From the NCBI GenBank assembly GCA_015501075.1, contig JADNYJ010000047.1, positions 185,395 through 249,394 of the forward strand: 64,000 nucleotides of DNA. Direction: 5' to 3'. Shown here in pieces: positions 1-13,200 of this stretch (position 1 is its first letter; every line of letters starts with the position of its first letter). The stretch is from Gymnopilus junonius (Eukaryota > Basidiomycota > Agaricomycetes > Agaricales > Galerinaceae). Made by a program: the position numbers and the translations under genes. The notes under the pieces are model-generated. The model had not been told where the DNA came from. It saw nothing but the letters and a program-made list of their open reading frames with translations, and searched no databases.

Positions 1-2185
1 CAGAAATTCCCTAGTTCTCCCTGGTTCAGCCATGTAAGCAACTATGTGTTTGCTATATTTTAGCGTATTGACTCCTTCATTTTCTCCAGCGGCATGGTTT
101 ACGATGATGCCGAAATCTTGTACGCGGAAGTCAAAAAAGATGGAGAAGGTCTTCTTGAAGAAGCACTCTCCGTTTTGTTCCCTAACTCTGTTCCTTTGAC
201 TCCTTCTACACGGTCCAAAGTACTCGCTGGTTCCAGCAAGATTGTAGCTTATAACACAACTTTTTTCCCTCGTTGGGACATCATTAAGGTGCCTCTGTCC
301 AAGGCTGGCCCTGCTCTGAAATCGTTGGTGCTCCAAGCTTCAGATGATGGCAAAGAAGGATATGCTATCATGCACTGTGCGGACGGAGCCGGTGCGGGAG
401 AGTTGAAACATCCTTCCAACGCACTCCACGCCCATCTCAAGCCTGCATCAGGTATTTAGATTCTGCTTGTTTTGTTGACATTGGTTGACCTTTGTCTATA
501 GTATACACGAACGGATCGGATCACTTCGTTCTTCGTAATGGAAGTGTTCAACTCACCCTCTCTGAAGGGCGTATTAGCAGCATTGTTGACGTCAAACTCA
601 AGTTCGTAATATGTTGACATTCTCTCTCATCATTAACTTACCCTCTTGTAGCCGTGAACTAATTCCCGAAGGATCGACCGGTGGCTTGGTCATCTTCCAG
701 GACCGACCCAACTATTGGGATGCCTGGGGTCAGTTGAAGCTTTCCTTGTTTTAACTTGTTCCTAACTTGCTTTTTAGATGTTGAAATTCACCACCTCGAA
801 ACTGCTGAAGCCCTGGCATTTACTAACATCTCCGTTGTTTCACAAGGTCCACTTCGTGCAGCAGTCCGCGCTGAAGTTAAATATGGGCAGAGCACCATTG
901 CAGTGACCGTAAGTTGATCTGACATCCGCCTTTTTATGCGAAAATATTCATATACCCAATTTATCAGATTTCTTTGGATGCCACTTCCGGTCAGTCATTC
1001 GTCAGCCCTTGACAGGAATAAACTATAACCGATATCTTTTACAGCTACCGTCAAGCCAGGATCGCGATCTCTATTCAATTTCGATGCCCACGTTGATTGG
1101 CATCAACGTCATGAATTCTTGAAATGTCAGTATCCTTATGATATGAAGAAGCACGCCGGATACTCATGAATATGTAGTCGAGCTACCTCTTAATATTCAC
1201 AGTGACTACGCAACATATGAAACTCAGTTTGGCTACGTCCAGAGGCCCACTCACAAGAATACCACTTGGGATATCGCTAAGGTACGGAAGCCCGTTTTAG
1301 GTGAAGTAACACCTACTCATCGTGTTAATGGCAGTTCGAGGTTTGCGGACACAAGGTTTGCTGCTCCAGTTCTGTCGTTCTCAACTTTGACTCAATGTAC
1401 TGCTTGTTCAGTATGCTGACCTGAGCGAGTTTGGCTATGGAGTCGCCATCCTTTCAGAATCGAAATACGGTTTCTCGTGCCAAGGAAATGTGCTGAGGAT
1501 TTCTCTCCTCCGATCTGCGACTGCCCCAGACGCTGAACAGGACCAAGGTTCGTCATGACCGGAGCCTTTCGTTCACGATGTACTGAACTCCCTGGGCAGG
1601 AGAGCACCACTTCTCTTGGGCTGTCATGCCCCACGAAGGTCACTTCTTGGAATCAGATGTTCCAATTGCTGGTTACCTTTACAACTCGCCGTTGAGAGGT
1701 TCGTGCATCTTTCCTGATTTTGCTCTTCATATCTAAAACTTCTTGAAGTCCGCTGCCTGCTATCTGGAGCTCCTGATTTCACTCCGATTGTAAGAGCACC
1801 TTTCGCCATAGAAGGTGCTAAGAATGTCTTCCTTGAGACAATCAAGCGTGGTGAAAACGATGCGTTCGACGAACCCGTCAACTTTGAAGACAAAGATGCT
1901 CCAGCAACCATTATATTGCGGTTGTATGAGGCATTTGGCGGCCACGCACAAGCGCAATTGAAGATTTCCAGCCACCTACCTGTCGTCAAGGCCGTTACAA
2001 CCAACTTATTAGAGGACGAAGATCATGTTGAAGAGCTTTACCTGCTGCGCTCAACAGATGCAGATGACAACTATGGCGCGTCAGTGTCGTTGAGTTTTAG
2101 GGGCTTTGAGGTCAAGACAGTCAAACTTGTACTTGGTGCGCCTCCCCCGAGTCCATCGCAAAAAAGAGTGTCAGTCCGTTTCTGA
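1..2185 (+). CDS. Alpha-mannosidase, glycoside hydrolase family 38 (3' part, cut by window start)
   Basis: Hydrolyses terminal alpha-mannose residues; the nearest family group is the vacuolar/cytosolic Ams1-type enzyme that trims free oligomannosides. The first partial exon (1-33) reads into [14 protein letters not shown] across an intron at 34-89, a hallmark of the GH38 middle region. Later exons give a beta-rich C-terminal domain with [32 protein letters not shown] and a final [14 protein letters not shown] block, as in the GH38 C-terminal domain. About ten short introns are needed and every junction checked keeps frame. The protein ends [11 protein letters not shown] with the stop at 2183-2185. 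The catalytic N-terminal domain lies outside the window, so activity cannot be judged. The family call is firm; the subcellular site is inference. Confidence 0.9.
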
Positions 2186-2583
2186 TTATGAACCCTTGTG
2201 ATATGTAGCTCATTCCGTGGTATTGAACTCGCAGCTCTAAAAGGTCTAGTTGGGTGAACGTTGACCAGGCTCAGCTGTTGACGATGTAAATTTTTTGATA
2301 CCCTCTTTTCCTTTCCTATGCCATGGAACTGTTTGTATGTACATATGGGCTGTATATTTTGTATGTTTTGAATCCATGTTTTCTCAGTCTGAATCACGTG
2401 CCGTAGCACTACTGACAACAAACCATTATGCAAGATTGGAAAACGACCCTTTCAGCAATCCGGACACTACTTGAGCCTTTGGCACACCATGGATCTTTTT
2501 ACTATTAACCCTGTGGGACTGGCCTCTCCTTCGCTCCTCTTCCTGTATAAAACACGATTCTGGGGCTTTCGGATGCAGAAAAT

Positions 2584-5021
2584 ATGGACGACAAAATGAA
2601 GGAGCTGTTTGGCATATGGCCAGTCGAATTAGAAGGGTGGCGTACGAAATAGTACTTTGACTACTTGGAATGACCTTGCTTATGTATGCATCGTACGTTC
2701 ACCTCTATTCCTGCGTCAGCTGTAATATAACCTCCTTTTGCGTGACCGCAGCAAGGCTCCTAAAACCAGGGATGTCAGCCCCCATTGAATCGCAGGAAAA
2801 AGGTACTCCTGCTAAAAGCATTACTCCTTTTCGTTATTGACTTACGTGGTTATTTAGCAACAAGGATCTCTTGGGAACGCCCGTACCATGGCGAAGCGGC
2901 CAATGCTTTATTGGCTCATATACAGAGACATTTTAGCTGTAAGAGCGATAGAGTATATGCGCCCTATTGTTCCGTCTTTCAATCTCCTGGTATGGGCAAA
3001 TCGAGAACAGTCGATGAACTTAGCAAAGAACATTTCGTTATACCTATTAACCTTGGGCCTGAAGAAGCTATTAGTACTTGTTCTCTTCCTCCGTCGGCTT
3101 CTCCGTGACTTATAATATACGTACCTGCCTTTTTCCAGGTTATCCCCCTAGTGACAACGAGGCTCGCAGTTTCTTGACGCAGGGATTCGCACGAGATAAC
3201 TCATCCCTCCGGATTCGTTGTTTTATGGATGCCTTATTTGAAGTTACCGGCGAAGTAGTAAGAAGTTTCCTAAGGAGTTGGGAATAGTTGACGTGGCTGG
3301 TGAATTCCGCTTTCGTATGACAAACGGGCAAGCAATGGGAAGGCCCAATGAATTTCGGAGAATATTCTATCAAAAGGTATACGAAGATGCGGAAATATTG
3401 GTTATGGATCCAGCGGTAGGCCTTTTTACTTGATATATGATGTCGAAGTCCTAAAGTGTCCCAAAAGGTATCCCGACACCCAAGAAGCGAGAGCGGGGTC
3501 GATGACCATCACCCGTCATCTAATTCCTGCAAAAAACTAATGGAATCCTTGAGGGCACGCATACACCTATCAAATCAAGGGGCAGTGTCGCGGGTCGACG
3601 ATTATCCCTATGTCATCCTGGCTTTCGATGAGGCTCATGCCTTGATCAGCCAAGAAGGCAACAGGGCGTGGTCACGTCACTATTCTGAAAGAAGTGCTTC
3701 ACGATTACCCTGACGCGCAGTTGTTCACTCTTTTCTTGTCTACGTCAAGTAAGATATTGCAATTTGCATCCCCGGATGATGATCCCTCAACTCATCAACG
3801 TGAATCTATTCCAATTCGATCATTCACAGACTTCGGCTTTGACGCGCTCGCCTAGAAAGTATCCCTGGACGGCAGTTGGAATCTTGAACGCGTAACCAAG
3901 GCTTCGCACATAGCGCATCTGGGTCGCCCTTTGTATGCCTGTTTTTTTCTTCCTTTTTCAAATTCCATCGTAATATTCATGGTCATACTGCCCTGTCTTT
4001 AGGTTTGGGTCACGCTATGGTGGGGGGATTTCGATGTGCAAAAAGATATCATTATATTTGCTGGATTTAAGCTCCTCAAAGGGAAATTCAATCAGGGAAA
4101 TTTCACTGAAGATCAGATGTTTGCTCGCCTATCTCAACGCATCCCTATTCAATTTAATTCGACGACTTCAATCTCTCGCGCGGCAGAGAGGAAGCAGGTG
4201 GAAGCCCATATGCGCATCTGCCTCGAGATCGAGGAGACGTTTGGGAACATAGAAACAATGTCATCTTCCGAGCCAGTTCTGTCCGAGGCGGCTTACGCCA
4301 TCATGAAGCAGAAATCCTTTGACCCCTTGCGGCGGCTTCGGCTTCCTCAAGATTATTGGAAAGGTTATATGAGGATTTCCCTCAGGCGATGATGCATTTT
4401 AGCCACTTTATTAATGTCTACAACCTGGAATGCATCACTCCGGAAAGTCTCTTGCTCTTGAAGACTCGAGGTGCTGGCGTACTCTGTGCTGCCCGTAATA
4501 AGCCCTCGGTCGATGCAATCAACAATTTCCTGCTGTCTGGCACGAAGTTGGACCTTGATAACTTCGGGCTCGTATTTTACCAGTTAAAAACTGACCCTCG
4601 TTACACCGACGCCGCCGACCCAGAGACCTTTAATTCTATGGACCCTTTCCAGATCGGGATTCTGGAGGAAGGGGATGATCCTGTTCCCCTCATCCGAGTT
4701 GTTTTTGCCCTTGCTGCAGAGATTCTAGACGTGCATGTGACGAGGCATGACCCCTCAACTTCAAGTTATAACGCCGTCGTCTACGACATTTGGTGTGCGG
4801 GTCTATCATCCGACTTTTTAGCACTGATTAGTCGGGGGGCGGACTCAGCGCAGAGTGAAGATGTCTGGAAGGGCCTCCTTCGAGCGTCGGACAGATGGAA
4901 AGAGATTTATGATGCAGAGACGGATACAGCGGAGAGGCTTCGAAAGTCGATGAACCCCGGAACTGCAAATGTTGGCGATTTTTGGTCTAATTGGGCTCCT
5001 CGAGGTGCTGCAGGTCTGTGA
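2584..5021 (+). pseudogene. Degenerate P-loop ATPase, Crinkler/RHS-type family
   Basis: Relic of a large P-loop NTPase gene of a kind repeated in mushroom genomes. A Walker A block (SPGMGKSR, about 2983) and a Walker B block (VILAFDEAH, about 3612-3640) are readable, as are downstream family-like blocks (GYPPSDNEARSFL after an intron at 3074-3138, DVAGEFRFRMTNGQ, HIAHLGRPL, DIIIFAGFKLL and a 221-codon open tail starting LERLYEDFPQA). These blocks lie in different frames: breaks occur near 2640, 3270, 3680, 4030 and 4330, and an in-frame TAG lies near 3853. None fits a GT-AG intron. The start at 2584 (MDDKMKELFGIWP) is the best guess. Assignment to the Crinkler/retrotransposon-hot-spot ATPases is from memory of the SPGxGKSR motif and is moderate; the pseudogene status is strong. 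Confidence 0.65.
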
Positions 5022-5708
5022 ATATTCTGAGATTTATCAGCCACCAGAAAATGCAAGCGCAGCTCTAGTTTCATCGATGAAGAGGGTATCTATGGATTGA
5101 CACCGACAGCAACGATCAGCACGACGACAGCGAACAATGACCAACGACGCACCAGCCTACAGAAGAAAGGACGAAATTAAAAGGGCTCGACATCATCTTG
5201 TAGAAACGGACTTCGAAGAAACAACAAACACGAATAAATCTTGAAAACTTCAAACCAGCTTGAAACGACGCCGAAAAGTACAAGGGAGAACAAAAAAGCA
5301 GTAGCATGTGTATAAATGGAGTCTGAGCAGATTACTGGATGCTTAAGGATATTACAGTGAATAACATAAAGAGAAATGTGCAGCTGCATCTGCCATAATT
5401 TAAACTACGCAACAATGAAGACTACGTGTAGTATGGATTCTGTAAAGTAATAAATGCAATAAAAAGAAGTTCGGGTCGTACTTCTGTGAGACTTAGCCCG
5501 AGACGGACGGGCGAACACTTGAGTAAAAAGGAAGAAAGACAAAAAAAGCAAATACAGAGAAGGTCAATGGTGCCGCTGAGGCTATACTACAAAATAGGAA
5601 TAAGTACGTTGCGATAAAGAGTGATACGACTTGGATAGAGATGACGGGTCAGGAAAGAAATGAAAAAAAGAAATAATAAGAGATCGTGTTGACCATTTGC
5701 GAAATTGA
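5022..5708. other. Intergenic, no gene seen
   Basis: Lies between the tail of the ATPase relic and the 3' end of the HPC2-like gene on the minus strand. It is A-rich on the plus strand. Only short open frames are present, none with recognisable motifs. It probably holds the 3' untranslated region and poly(A) signals of the minus-strand gene. Confidence 0.5.
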
Positions 5709-8052
5709 TCAGTCGTCATCCTGTTCCATGGCTTCCTTTTCCAGTTTCTTCTTCATGGCGCTCACTAAAGGGATTCAAAAAGAATGAAGGAATATTCGCG
5801 AAGCAGAGAAAAGACAACGCACCATCTCGCGATATCTGACCAGAATTCATCCATCCCTCAGGGAAAACATTAACAATCTAAAAGACGGGCGGGTCAGTCA
5901 AGGCATAATGCAGGGTCAGGAGGTAAAAGCCATCCGAAAGCACAGGGCATTACCTTTTGATAAAGGACCTTGCGCAGTCCTTGATCGCTGATTTGGATCA
6001 CAGATCCTTCCAAAGAACTAGAAATAAAAAGCGCAGATAAGCACAAAGTTCGCTTCTCAACGACGACGACATAGAAAGAAAAGCAAAGAAAGAAACATAC
6101 TTCTTCTCATTCTCCAACCGACAAGACTCGTTGCTCAGCAACACCAGCTCCCACACAACCGACTTCATCTGCTCCGTCAGTCTGTACCTCTTCGCAGGCG
6201 GCTCTGAGACGTGAGGTTTCCCTTCCTTGCCTTCTTTCGCTCCGCTAGTCTCGCCTTCAGCACTGCCTTGGATGGGAGGGTGGCCGTCGACCTCCATCTC
6301 CTCTGTGGGATGCCGCGTTGGAGCGACCGAGCCAGTGCCACCGCTGGCCTCTGCTTGCTCGTGCCGCAATTTTTCTTGTCGCCTGTCTGTGAGAGCAAAG
6401 AGGAAGAGGGGTATAGTTAGCATACATGCATATATGCGCGAAAAAGAGGGATGTATACGCACCCCATGCCAGTACACTCTTCTCCCATTCTTCCTCGGCC
6501 TTGGCGAAGCCGTCATGAGCCAGTACTTTCAGCTGGGCGAGTAACATTTCTTGTCGTTCCGTTAGCAGTGAGAGGTGGTCTCCGAACACGGTACGTTTGA
6601 TGAGTTTCTATGAATATCGAGTTAGTGAATGCGCTATGCGAGAAGAATAACAAAAATAAGAAAATATACTAACAGTCATAGTAAATTTATTGTAAGGGAA
6701 TAAGGTAGGCATCAACGAGAAGAAGTCGTCATCATACTCGTCCAGTCTGATGGCTAGAAGAGCCAATTTGGCGAGCGGGGGTTTGAGGTTAGGTGGAAAT
6801 TTCCCCTTGTTCTCCCATGACTCTGAAAACGGGTATAAGATTTATGAACAAACTGCATTAAGCACAGAGAGAGGAGAGAAAGGTACCTTTAGCGATGAGG
6901 TCCTTTAATTCCTGAATTCCAACCTGCAGATCAGGATGGAACAACGACTCGTCCACCACCTTCTTCCGTTTACCATTTTCCATCACTGTCGTCTGCCGCT
7001 TGCGCTTCTGCCCAACATGTTCGGTATCAGCAGCTAAGCTGGCGCCCTCTAATTTGACATGCGCCCTGTCATCATTGTCCACGGCGATGGGCGCGTCCCG
7101 GGTACCTTCCACCGTCGCTGGGGGTTTCTTCTCGGTTGGCACAGCGAGAGAAGGATGGAGGCCCGTAGCGAAAGATATCTTCTTGGATTTTGGTTTCTTG
7201 GGCGTCCTGGGGTGAATGACATGTGATTAGCCAGGATGTGGCAGAGAACGGTAATAGAAAGAGCGTACTTGTCTTTGAGGAGGGCAACCTCCCCGCTGGA
7301 GACGTAGAAGCCTTGCTGCTTGGTCTGGGCAAAGTATTGCCGTTCGTCCAAGGCCAGCTCAGAGTCGTCAATAAAAGGATCTGAAGTGTCATAATATTCA
7401 GAAGCATGGGTCCGCTTAGAAAAAGAATATTAGCACGTTTGAAAAATTAATGATTTCAAGTCAGGGACGTGTTGATTACCTTTTTCTTGAGAGGCTTATC
7501 ATCCTTCTTGTCGTCTTCATCGTCTTCGGAGTCGCTGGAGTCTGCGACCTTCTTGGGGGGAGGCGGGGGTGTTGGCGGTCGCTGACCGGTCTCCTTCGCC
7601 TCATGGCGGATGTCTACTTCATAATTTGAAGGTCCGCCGAGCTTGATCTGGAGGCGAATGGTCTGAGGTGGAGGCGGGGGAGGCGGGGGCGGTGAGGGGG
7701 AAGGCGACCGTGCTTTAGGCTTACTTGAACGGGGTTTGATAGATGAGGCGGGCTTTGACGGGGGCGGAGGTGCCGACGAGGGGGGAGGTTTGAGATCAGT
7801 GGCTGGCGACGCCGAAGAAGGGTCGGCAACGACAGCGTGCGAGGCCGAGCCGGTGTTGGACGGAGTTGGGGAGGGAGAATGGACGAGGACTGGGATGAGG
7901 GAGGAAGTGCCGTCACCTTGGACGGAGATGGACTTGCCAGCCGTGGTCGCCAGCGAAGAACGGCGGGAAGTGGCAGCGCTGACGGAGAGAGACTCGGGCG
8001 GCGGAGAGTGAGCTCCGGGGTCCATGACCATGTCCACATCTGAGTCGGCCAT
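5709..8052 (-). CDS. HPC2: HPC2/ubinuclein-type subunit of the HIRA histone chaperone complex
   Basis: Nuclear scaffold expected to bind the HIRA (Hir1/Hir2) complex and H3-H4 for replication-independent nucleosome assembly. Exon 1 begins MADSDVDMVMDP and encodes about 190 residues of low-complexity Ser/Pro sequence with a nine-proline run, then an acidic patch (SDSEDDEDDKKDD). After the first intron comes the diagnostic HUN motif DPFIDDSELALDERQYF (about residue 203) and GFYVSSGEVALL. A basic stretch (QKRKRQ, GKRKKVVDESLFHP) and a helical region (LLAIRLDEYDDDFFSLMPTLFPYNKFTMTKLIKRT, split here by an intron) match the ubinuclein middle domain. The C-terminus is KKLEKEAMEQDDD. All exon joins checked keep frame. 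Minus-strand ATG at 8052, stop at 5709-5711. The HUN motif makes the call strong; complex membership is inferred from family knowledge. Confidence 0.85.
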
Positions 8053-8346
8053 GGTAGAGGGAGTATGTGCTGGCGGGCGGGCGGGGGTTGTGGAGGATGA
8101 GCTGGATGATGTGGAAGAATGCCTAATTGGGTGCGCATCCTGTCCCCATGTCCACCTTCCAATCCCCCACCCACTCAATTTTCCAGTCCGATTTTCTGGC
8201 GAGCAATTCAAAGCAGCCGCCTTGGAACTTTGACCCGTGCCGCGTGTGAAAGCTTTTGAGCCCTGTGATTGGCTCGGCAATTCCCATCTTCCCATCATTC
8301 CTTCAAGCCTCCTCGTACATACTTTTTGAAAATATAGTTATATATT

Positions 8347-9294
8347 TCATTGGGAGAGTAGAAATTCAGCTACAACTCTCATATACTCTTCTTTCTCCTC
8401 TATAAACGGGGAATGACTAAAATGTTCAAAAGTCTCCCTCCGCACATTGGGGATCTTCTCCAAAAACGGCTGGATCACAAAATCCTGTGCAATATCTCTG
8501 CAGCCGTTGATAACCAGAGTCGAGATATTAACAAGATGCAGTCGGTCAACGATTGACCAATTTTGCATGATTCTAAGAGCAAAAAGATCACGCCAATCAT
8601 CAAACCAAAAGAAAGCAGAAGAGGCATACGGAGAACCAGCCACAGTCGGATCGCCTTCAGGTCCAAACACCTGCTCCATAGCCTTCCAGTATACCTCTGG
8701 AACAGGTCGGGAAGCACATCCGTGAACAAGGTGGAATTTCTTCAAAGCAGAGTAAAACTTATCAGGCTGGCTCATACCAGCCATCAAGCCCTCCTGCACG
8801 TCCCTGGGGAACGCTTGCATCAGCTGCTGCGTTGACTGTTGCCAAAGCTCAGCAGATGCAAGCGTGTTCGACAGAATCAGGCGCTTCAACCCTGCTGGTC
8901 TGCGACGAACTATGAATTCTAGAGCCAGGACACCACCCCATGAGTGGCCGACGAGGTTGAAACCTTCTTGGATGGAGAAGGAATTCAAGAGATTGACCAA
9001 CTCGTCAATGAAGAGGTCAAATGTCCAGAAAGTTGGGGGCTTCTCCCTTAGGTGGGTGGATTTACCATTGCCCAGTTGGTCGTAAAGGATGACGGGTATT
9101 CCGTACTGTGGCGAGAGATCGGCGAAGGATATGAGGTAGTCGTGGCAAAGGCCAGGTCCTCCGTGAAGGACGATTAGAGGATCGCCAGTCCTGTTCTGAA
9201 GGTCGCCGAATAATTTGTAATATGTTTGAAATGTTTCGCCGTCGTAAACAAAGTCGATTTTGCCTTCTGTCTGTTTCGAACTGCCAGCTGACAT
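8347..9294 (-). CDS. Proline iminopeptidase-like alpha/beta hydrolase (peptidase family S33)
   Basis: Single-exon gene of 315 residues. Family members release N-terminal proline or related residues from small peptides or amides. Visible motifs: oxyanion-hole HGGPG (about residue 44), nucleophile elbow GHSWGG (Ser about 118), a candidate catalytic Asp in NGCRDIAQDF, and the catalytic His in FEHFSHSPF near the C-terminus. Length fits the family. I chose the ATG at 9294 (MSAGSSKQTEGK); the longer open frame to 9360 lacks an ATG. It lies 295 bp upstream of the HPC2-like gene on the same strand. The cytosolic location is inference from the absence of a signal peptide. The exact substrate cannot be told from sequence. 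Confidence 0.88.
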   Translation of the reverse strand: MSAGSSKQTEGKIDFVYDGETFQTYYKLFGDLQNRTGDPLIVLHGGPGLCHDYLISFADLSPQYGIPVILYDQLGNGKSTHLREKPPTFWTFDLFIDELVNLLNSFSIQEGFNLVGHSWGGVLALEFIVRRRPAGLKRLILSNTLASAELWQQSTQQLMQAFPRDVQEGLMAGMSQPDKFYSALKKFHLVHGCASRPVPEVYWKAMEQVFGPEGDPTVAGSPYASSAFFWFDDWRDLFALRIMQNWSIVDRLHLVNISTLVINGCRDIAQDFVIQPFLEKIPNVRRETFEHFSHSPFIEEKEEYMRVVAEFLLSQ

Positions 9295-10223
9295 GTCTCC
9301 CTGATATTCTTGTATTTGAGATATCCCGTATTCTTTTTTTGGGGGTAAAATGCTTACCAAGTGTGTGCTTGATCAGAATCTATTAGAGCTTGAAGAGGCA
9401 GGAAAGCTAGGCGTAAAGCAAGGTGTAAAGCATTTATTCATCGTTTTATAGCCAGCATTGACTAGGCGGGACCCACAAACCAAGATAAAAATGCAACTTT
9501 GACAAATCAGTCGTACAATGAGCATGAGAGCTGACGTCCAGTCATCGTGAGTCTAAACATTCCAGAACGACAGAAATGGACCACCTCCTCGGGGTAGTTG
9601 GTGGCGGCGGAATTCCAGTTAGCTTCCGTATTGATACGCGTGAGGGTATTAGGGCAGTCAAAAAGAATATGCAGACCCAGGCTTGGCTTTGTGGGCGACG
9701 ATGTCCGCCCTTCGCGCACATGCAGCATGCTCTTTTAGGGAGTTCATTTCGTTGGAGTGCAGGTAATTATGCAGTCTTTGGCTCCGAAGCAAGGATTTCG
9801 CCTGCGTGGAAGTAAGATACGCAGACGCAGAGGCTGCGTACAGGTTCACAGGACGTGGTGTTGTCTAATTTCCACTGGCATGTCCAATTTCTTGAACTCG
9901 AAGCAAAACGCGGGCTCGGCGAGACGAGCGAATTTTATTTGTCAAGTGGCAGAAAACATCGCCTTTAAGAATGAATATCCACGGTGATATGAAATATGAC
10001 CCTGATCGAGCAATGGAATGGAGTATGGATAGTTGCATAAACAGAAACTCATGTACTAGCACAGGAACTGGCAAGAAGTGATAGCGGAAGAGGAAATGAA
10101 GCCATGGAAAGGGAATCCATTTTCGCAAATTGCTCGAAATTACGTAATAAATACCTTCCTCTTTTCAACCTTCACCAGAGCGGCACCGTACTTCGGCGTT
10201 CCAGCTCGTAACCTACTTCAGAG
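9295..10223. other. Divergent intergenic region, no gene seen
   Basis: Separates the divergently transcribed hydrolase (minus) and DIS3 (plus), so it should hold both promoters. Open frames here are short, overlap on both strands and show no motif. Nothing else was recognised. Confidence 0.5.
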
Positions 10224-13200
10224 ATGGCTGAAATAACGATTTTGAAGAGAACCAGGACGGAAGCTGTGGTCACGCAACGAAAGTTCTTCAAAAAGACTGC
10301 ACGAGGGAAGGTCATCAAAGGTGAGATTAGATTGCAAGGATTCTAGCTCTACATGGATTCTGATCCTTAAATTTTGGTATACAGTCCTTCGCGAACGATA
10401 TTTGCGCGACGATGTCTCCTGCGGGATTGACCACTGTCGCGAATGCACTGATGCACAATCTCTGCCTGTCTCTGGCGACCTCCAACACCCCTCATTTCCT
10501 AATGGTCATTTCGTCTTACCCGATACGAATGTTTTCCTCTCTCAGGTGAGTTCTCACTTTCACTGCCTTCCTTCTCGTTTGGAATGTTCGCCGACATTTA
10601 ATGACTAGTCATTGCCTGCTAGATGGATCTGGTAGAATCGCCACTATTCACGCCTCCGATTATTTTATTGCAAACTGTACTGGAAGAAGTCCGACATCGT
10701 TCGTTGCCTCTGTATAACCGCCTCAAGGCGTTGACAAGGATGGACGAGAAAAAGATTTGGGTGTTTTATAATGAGTATCGAGCGTATGTCCTCGTTCCTT
10801 TCTTTGCTGTAATTAATTGCTAATGATGGATCTAGAGAGACAGCGATCATTAGAGAAGAAGGGGAGACACCAAACGATAGAAATGACAGAGGTCGGTTCT
10901 TCCACCTAAATCTCTGCCCGTCCGATTCTGATAGTCATTTAAGGCATCCGAAAAGCCACTGCTTGGTACAACTCCCATCTCAAAGTGAACAGACCGCCAA
11001 TCCGTGGTCAACCGGCCCCTAAATTGCCTACTATTGTCTTAATGACCGAAGATGCTGCAAACCGACAGAAGGCCGTAAAAGAAAGTATGACTTCAGTTTC
11101 AGGTCAGTTTCAAGTCGCTTGGTTGCATTTAAAGTTTTCTGATGTCCCTGCCGCAGTGAGAAAATATGTTGAAGGGATGAAAGGGGCCACCCAGCTTTTG
11201 GATCTGTTAGCCGCTGAGGGTACAAGCGAGATTGAACCCACTAAAGCGGTAGCAGGACGACAAGCATTATATCCAGATGTCAGTGACATATTCTCAAATA
11301 TCTCATATTTTTTATTGATTGTTCGACGTCCAGTATCTTCCAACAACCGCCTTATTGGCGGGAGTCAAAGCTGGACAGTTGCACCAAGGTCACTTCAATG
11401 CCAACCAGTACAATTATCTGGAAGGCAGCGTCCCTGTTCCTGGATCTTCAAAACCCGTGCTGCTTGTTGGAAGAGAAAACATGAACAGGGCAGTTGACGG
11501 AGATATAGTAGTAGTGGAGGTTTTCGACGAGAAAGAATGGAAAGCCCCTGCAGATGAAGTGGTTGACCAAGATGGTAAGTTGTTTACGGCGACCTTTGTC
11601 ATGTTCACGCTCTAATTTTGCATTTTTGTTACTCAGCTACGCTGAAGAATGATGACGCAGAAGATTCTGCGGACGAGGGTGATACTGAAGGTCATGAAGT
11701 ACTAACTAGGGAATCCAAGATCCTCCAGTCAGAGAAAAGAAGTGCTGAGAGGCAGCCCACCGGACGAGTGGTTGGCGTCATCAAGCGCAATTGGCGGGCG
11801 TACGTTTGACTCTTTTGTATCCCTTCTGTCGTCCACTTTGCTCATTGTCGCGGTTTCCAGTTACGTATGCCACATAGACAGCACATCCCTAACATCCTCC
11901 AACTCCACCTCCCTCTCTCAACAAACAGTGTTCGCAACCCCCGTATCTCGGCTCCTCCCCCGAATCCGCCTCCGCACACGGCAAGCCCCATCCCTCATAG
12001 GCCAAAAGATTCTCGTCACCATCGACAGGTGGGACGTCACCTCTCGGTACCCCGAAGGCCATTTTGTCAGAGCTCTAGGGAAGGTGGAAAGTAAAGAGGC
12101 AGAGCAGGAAAGTTTGCTGCTGGAATTTGATGTGCCATACAGGCCTTTTGGGAAGGCGATACTAGATTGTTTGCCCAAGGAGGGAGAGCAGTGGGTCGTT
12201 CCTCCCAAGAGTGACTCTAGTCCGGACTGGAAGAATAGGGAAGATTTAAGAGAGTTGATTATTTGCAGTATTGACCCGCCTAGTATGTTGTTTCTCGCTT
12301 CTTTTGAAAATGATTTCTTACTTCTTACTCTCCTCTTCTAGACTGCCAGGATATCGATGACGCTTTGCACGCTAGACCGCTTCCAAATGGCAACATCGAA
12401 GCTGGCGTCCGTAAGTCCTTGCCTCTCGACTTCTGTGTATTTCATTCTCACATTTTGTCTATTTATTAGATATTGCTGACGTGTCCAATTTCGTTCATCC
12501 CGACACGCCTATGGACAGCGAAGCAGCTTCAAGAGGCACAACTGTATATCTTGTGGATAAGCGGATTGACATGTTGCCTGCCCTGCTGGGTACAAATCTG
12601 TGTTCGCTGAGGCCCTTCGTCGAACGATTGGCATTTTCGGCAATTTGGGTATGTCAACATGTCAAGATAGATCAACATTAAATTGACTTGGCATGGTTTT
12701 CTTTTCATAGGAAATGACTCCTGAAGCTGAAATTGTGAATGTACGATTTACGAAGTCTGTCATTGCATCCAAGGCTGCCTTTACTTATGAAGAAGCACAA
12801 ATTCGGAAAGATGACCCGTATGTGATCTCGTTCGTCTCTAGGCCCATGCCCCATAATTACACTTACTTTATCATAGTCACCACCAAGACGACCTCGCAAG
12901 GAGCATTCGCCTCCTTAACACTCTAGCTCAAAAGCTCAAAGCCAAACGGATGGCAGCAGGTGCTCTCAACCTTGCTTCCCCCGAAGTCAAGATCCAACTC
13001 GAAAGTCCTGAATCATCCGATCCTATCGATGTTGAGCAGAAAGAAATGAGGGAGACGAACAGCCTTGTGGAGGAATTCATGTTGTTGGCCAATATTAGCG
13101 TTGCAAGGAAGATTGAGGAGACGTTCCCGCAGACGGCTGTTTTGAGGTGGGCTTTCCCGCCGTAGGTCTTCTTCAGGTTACTCATGGTTTCTTTTCCGTC

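Noticed and set aside
7614..8174. 186-codon minus frame within the HPC2-like exon 1
   Set aside because: Out-of-frame shadow of the Pro/Ser-rich coding exon; it lacks the HUN motif continuation.
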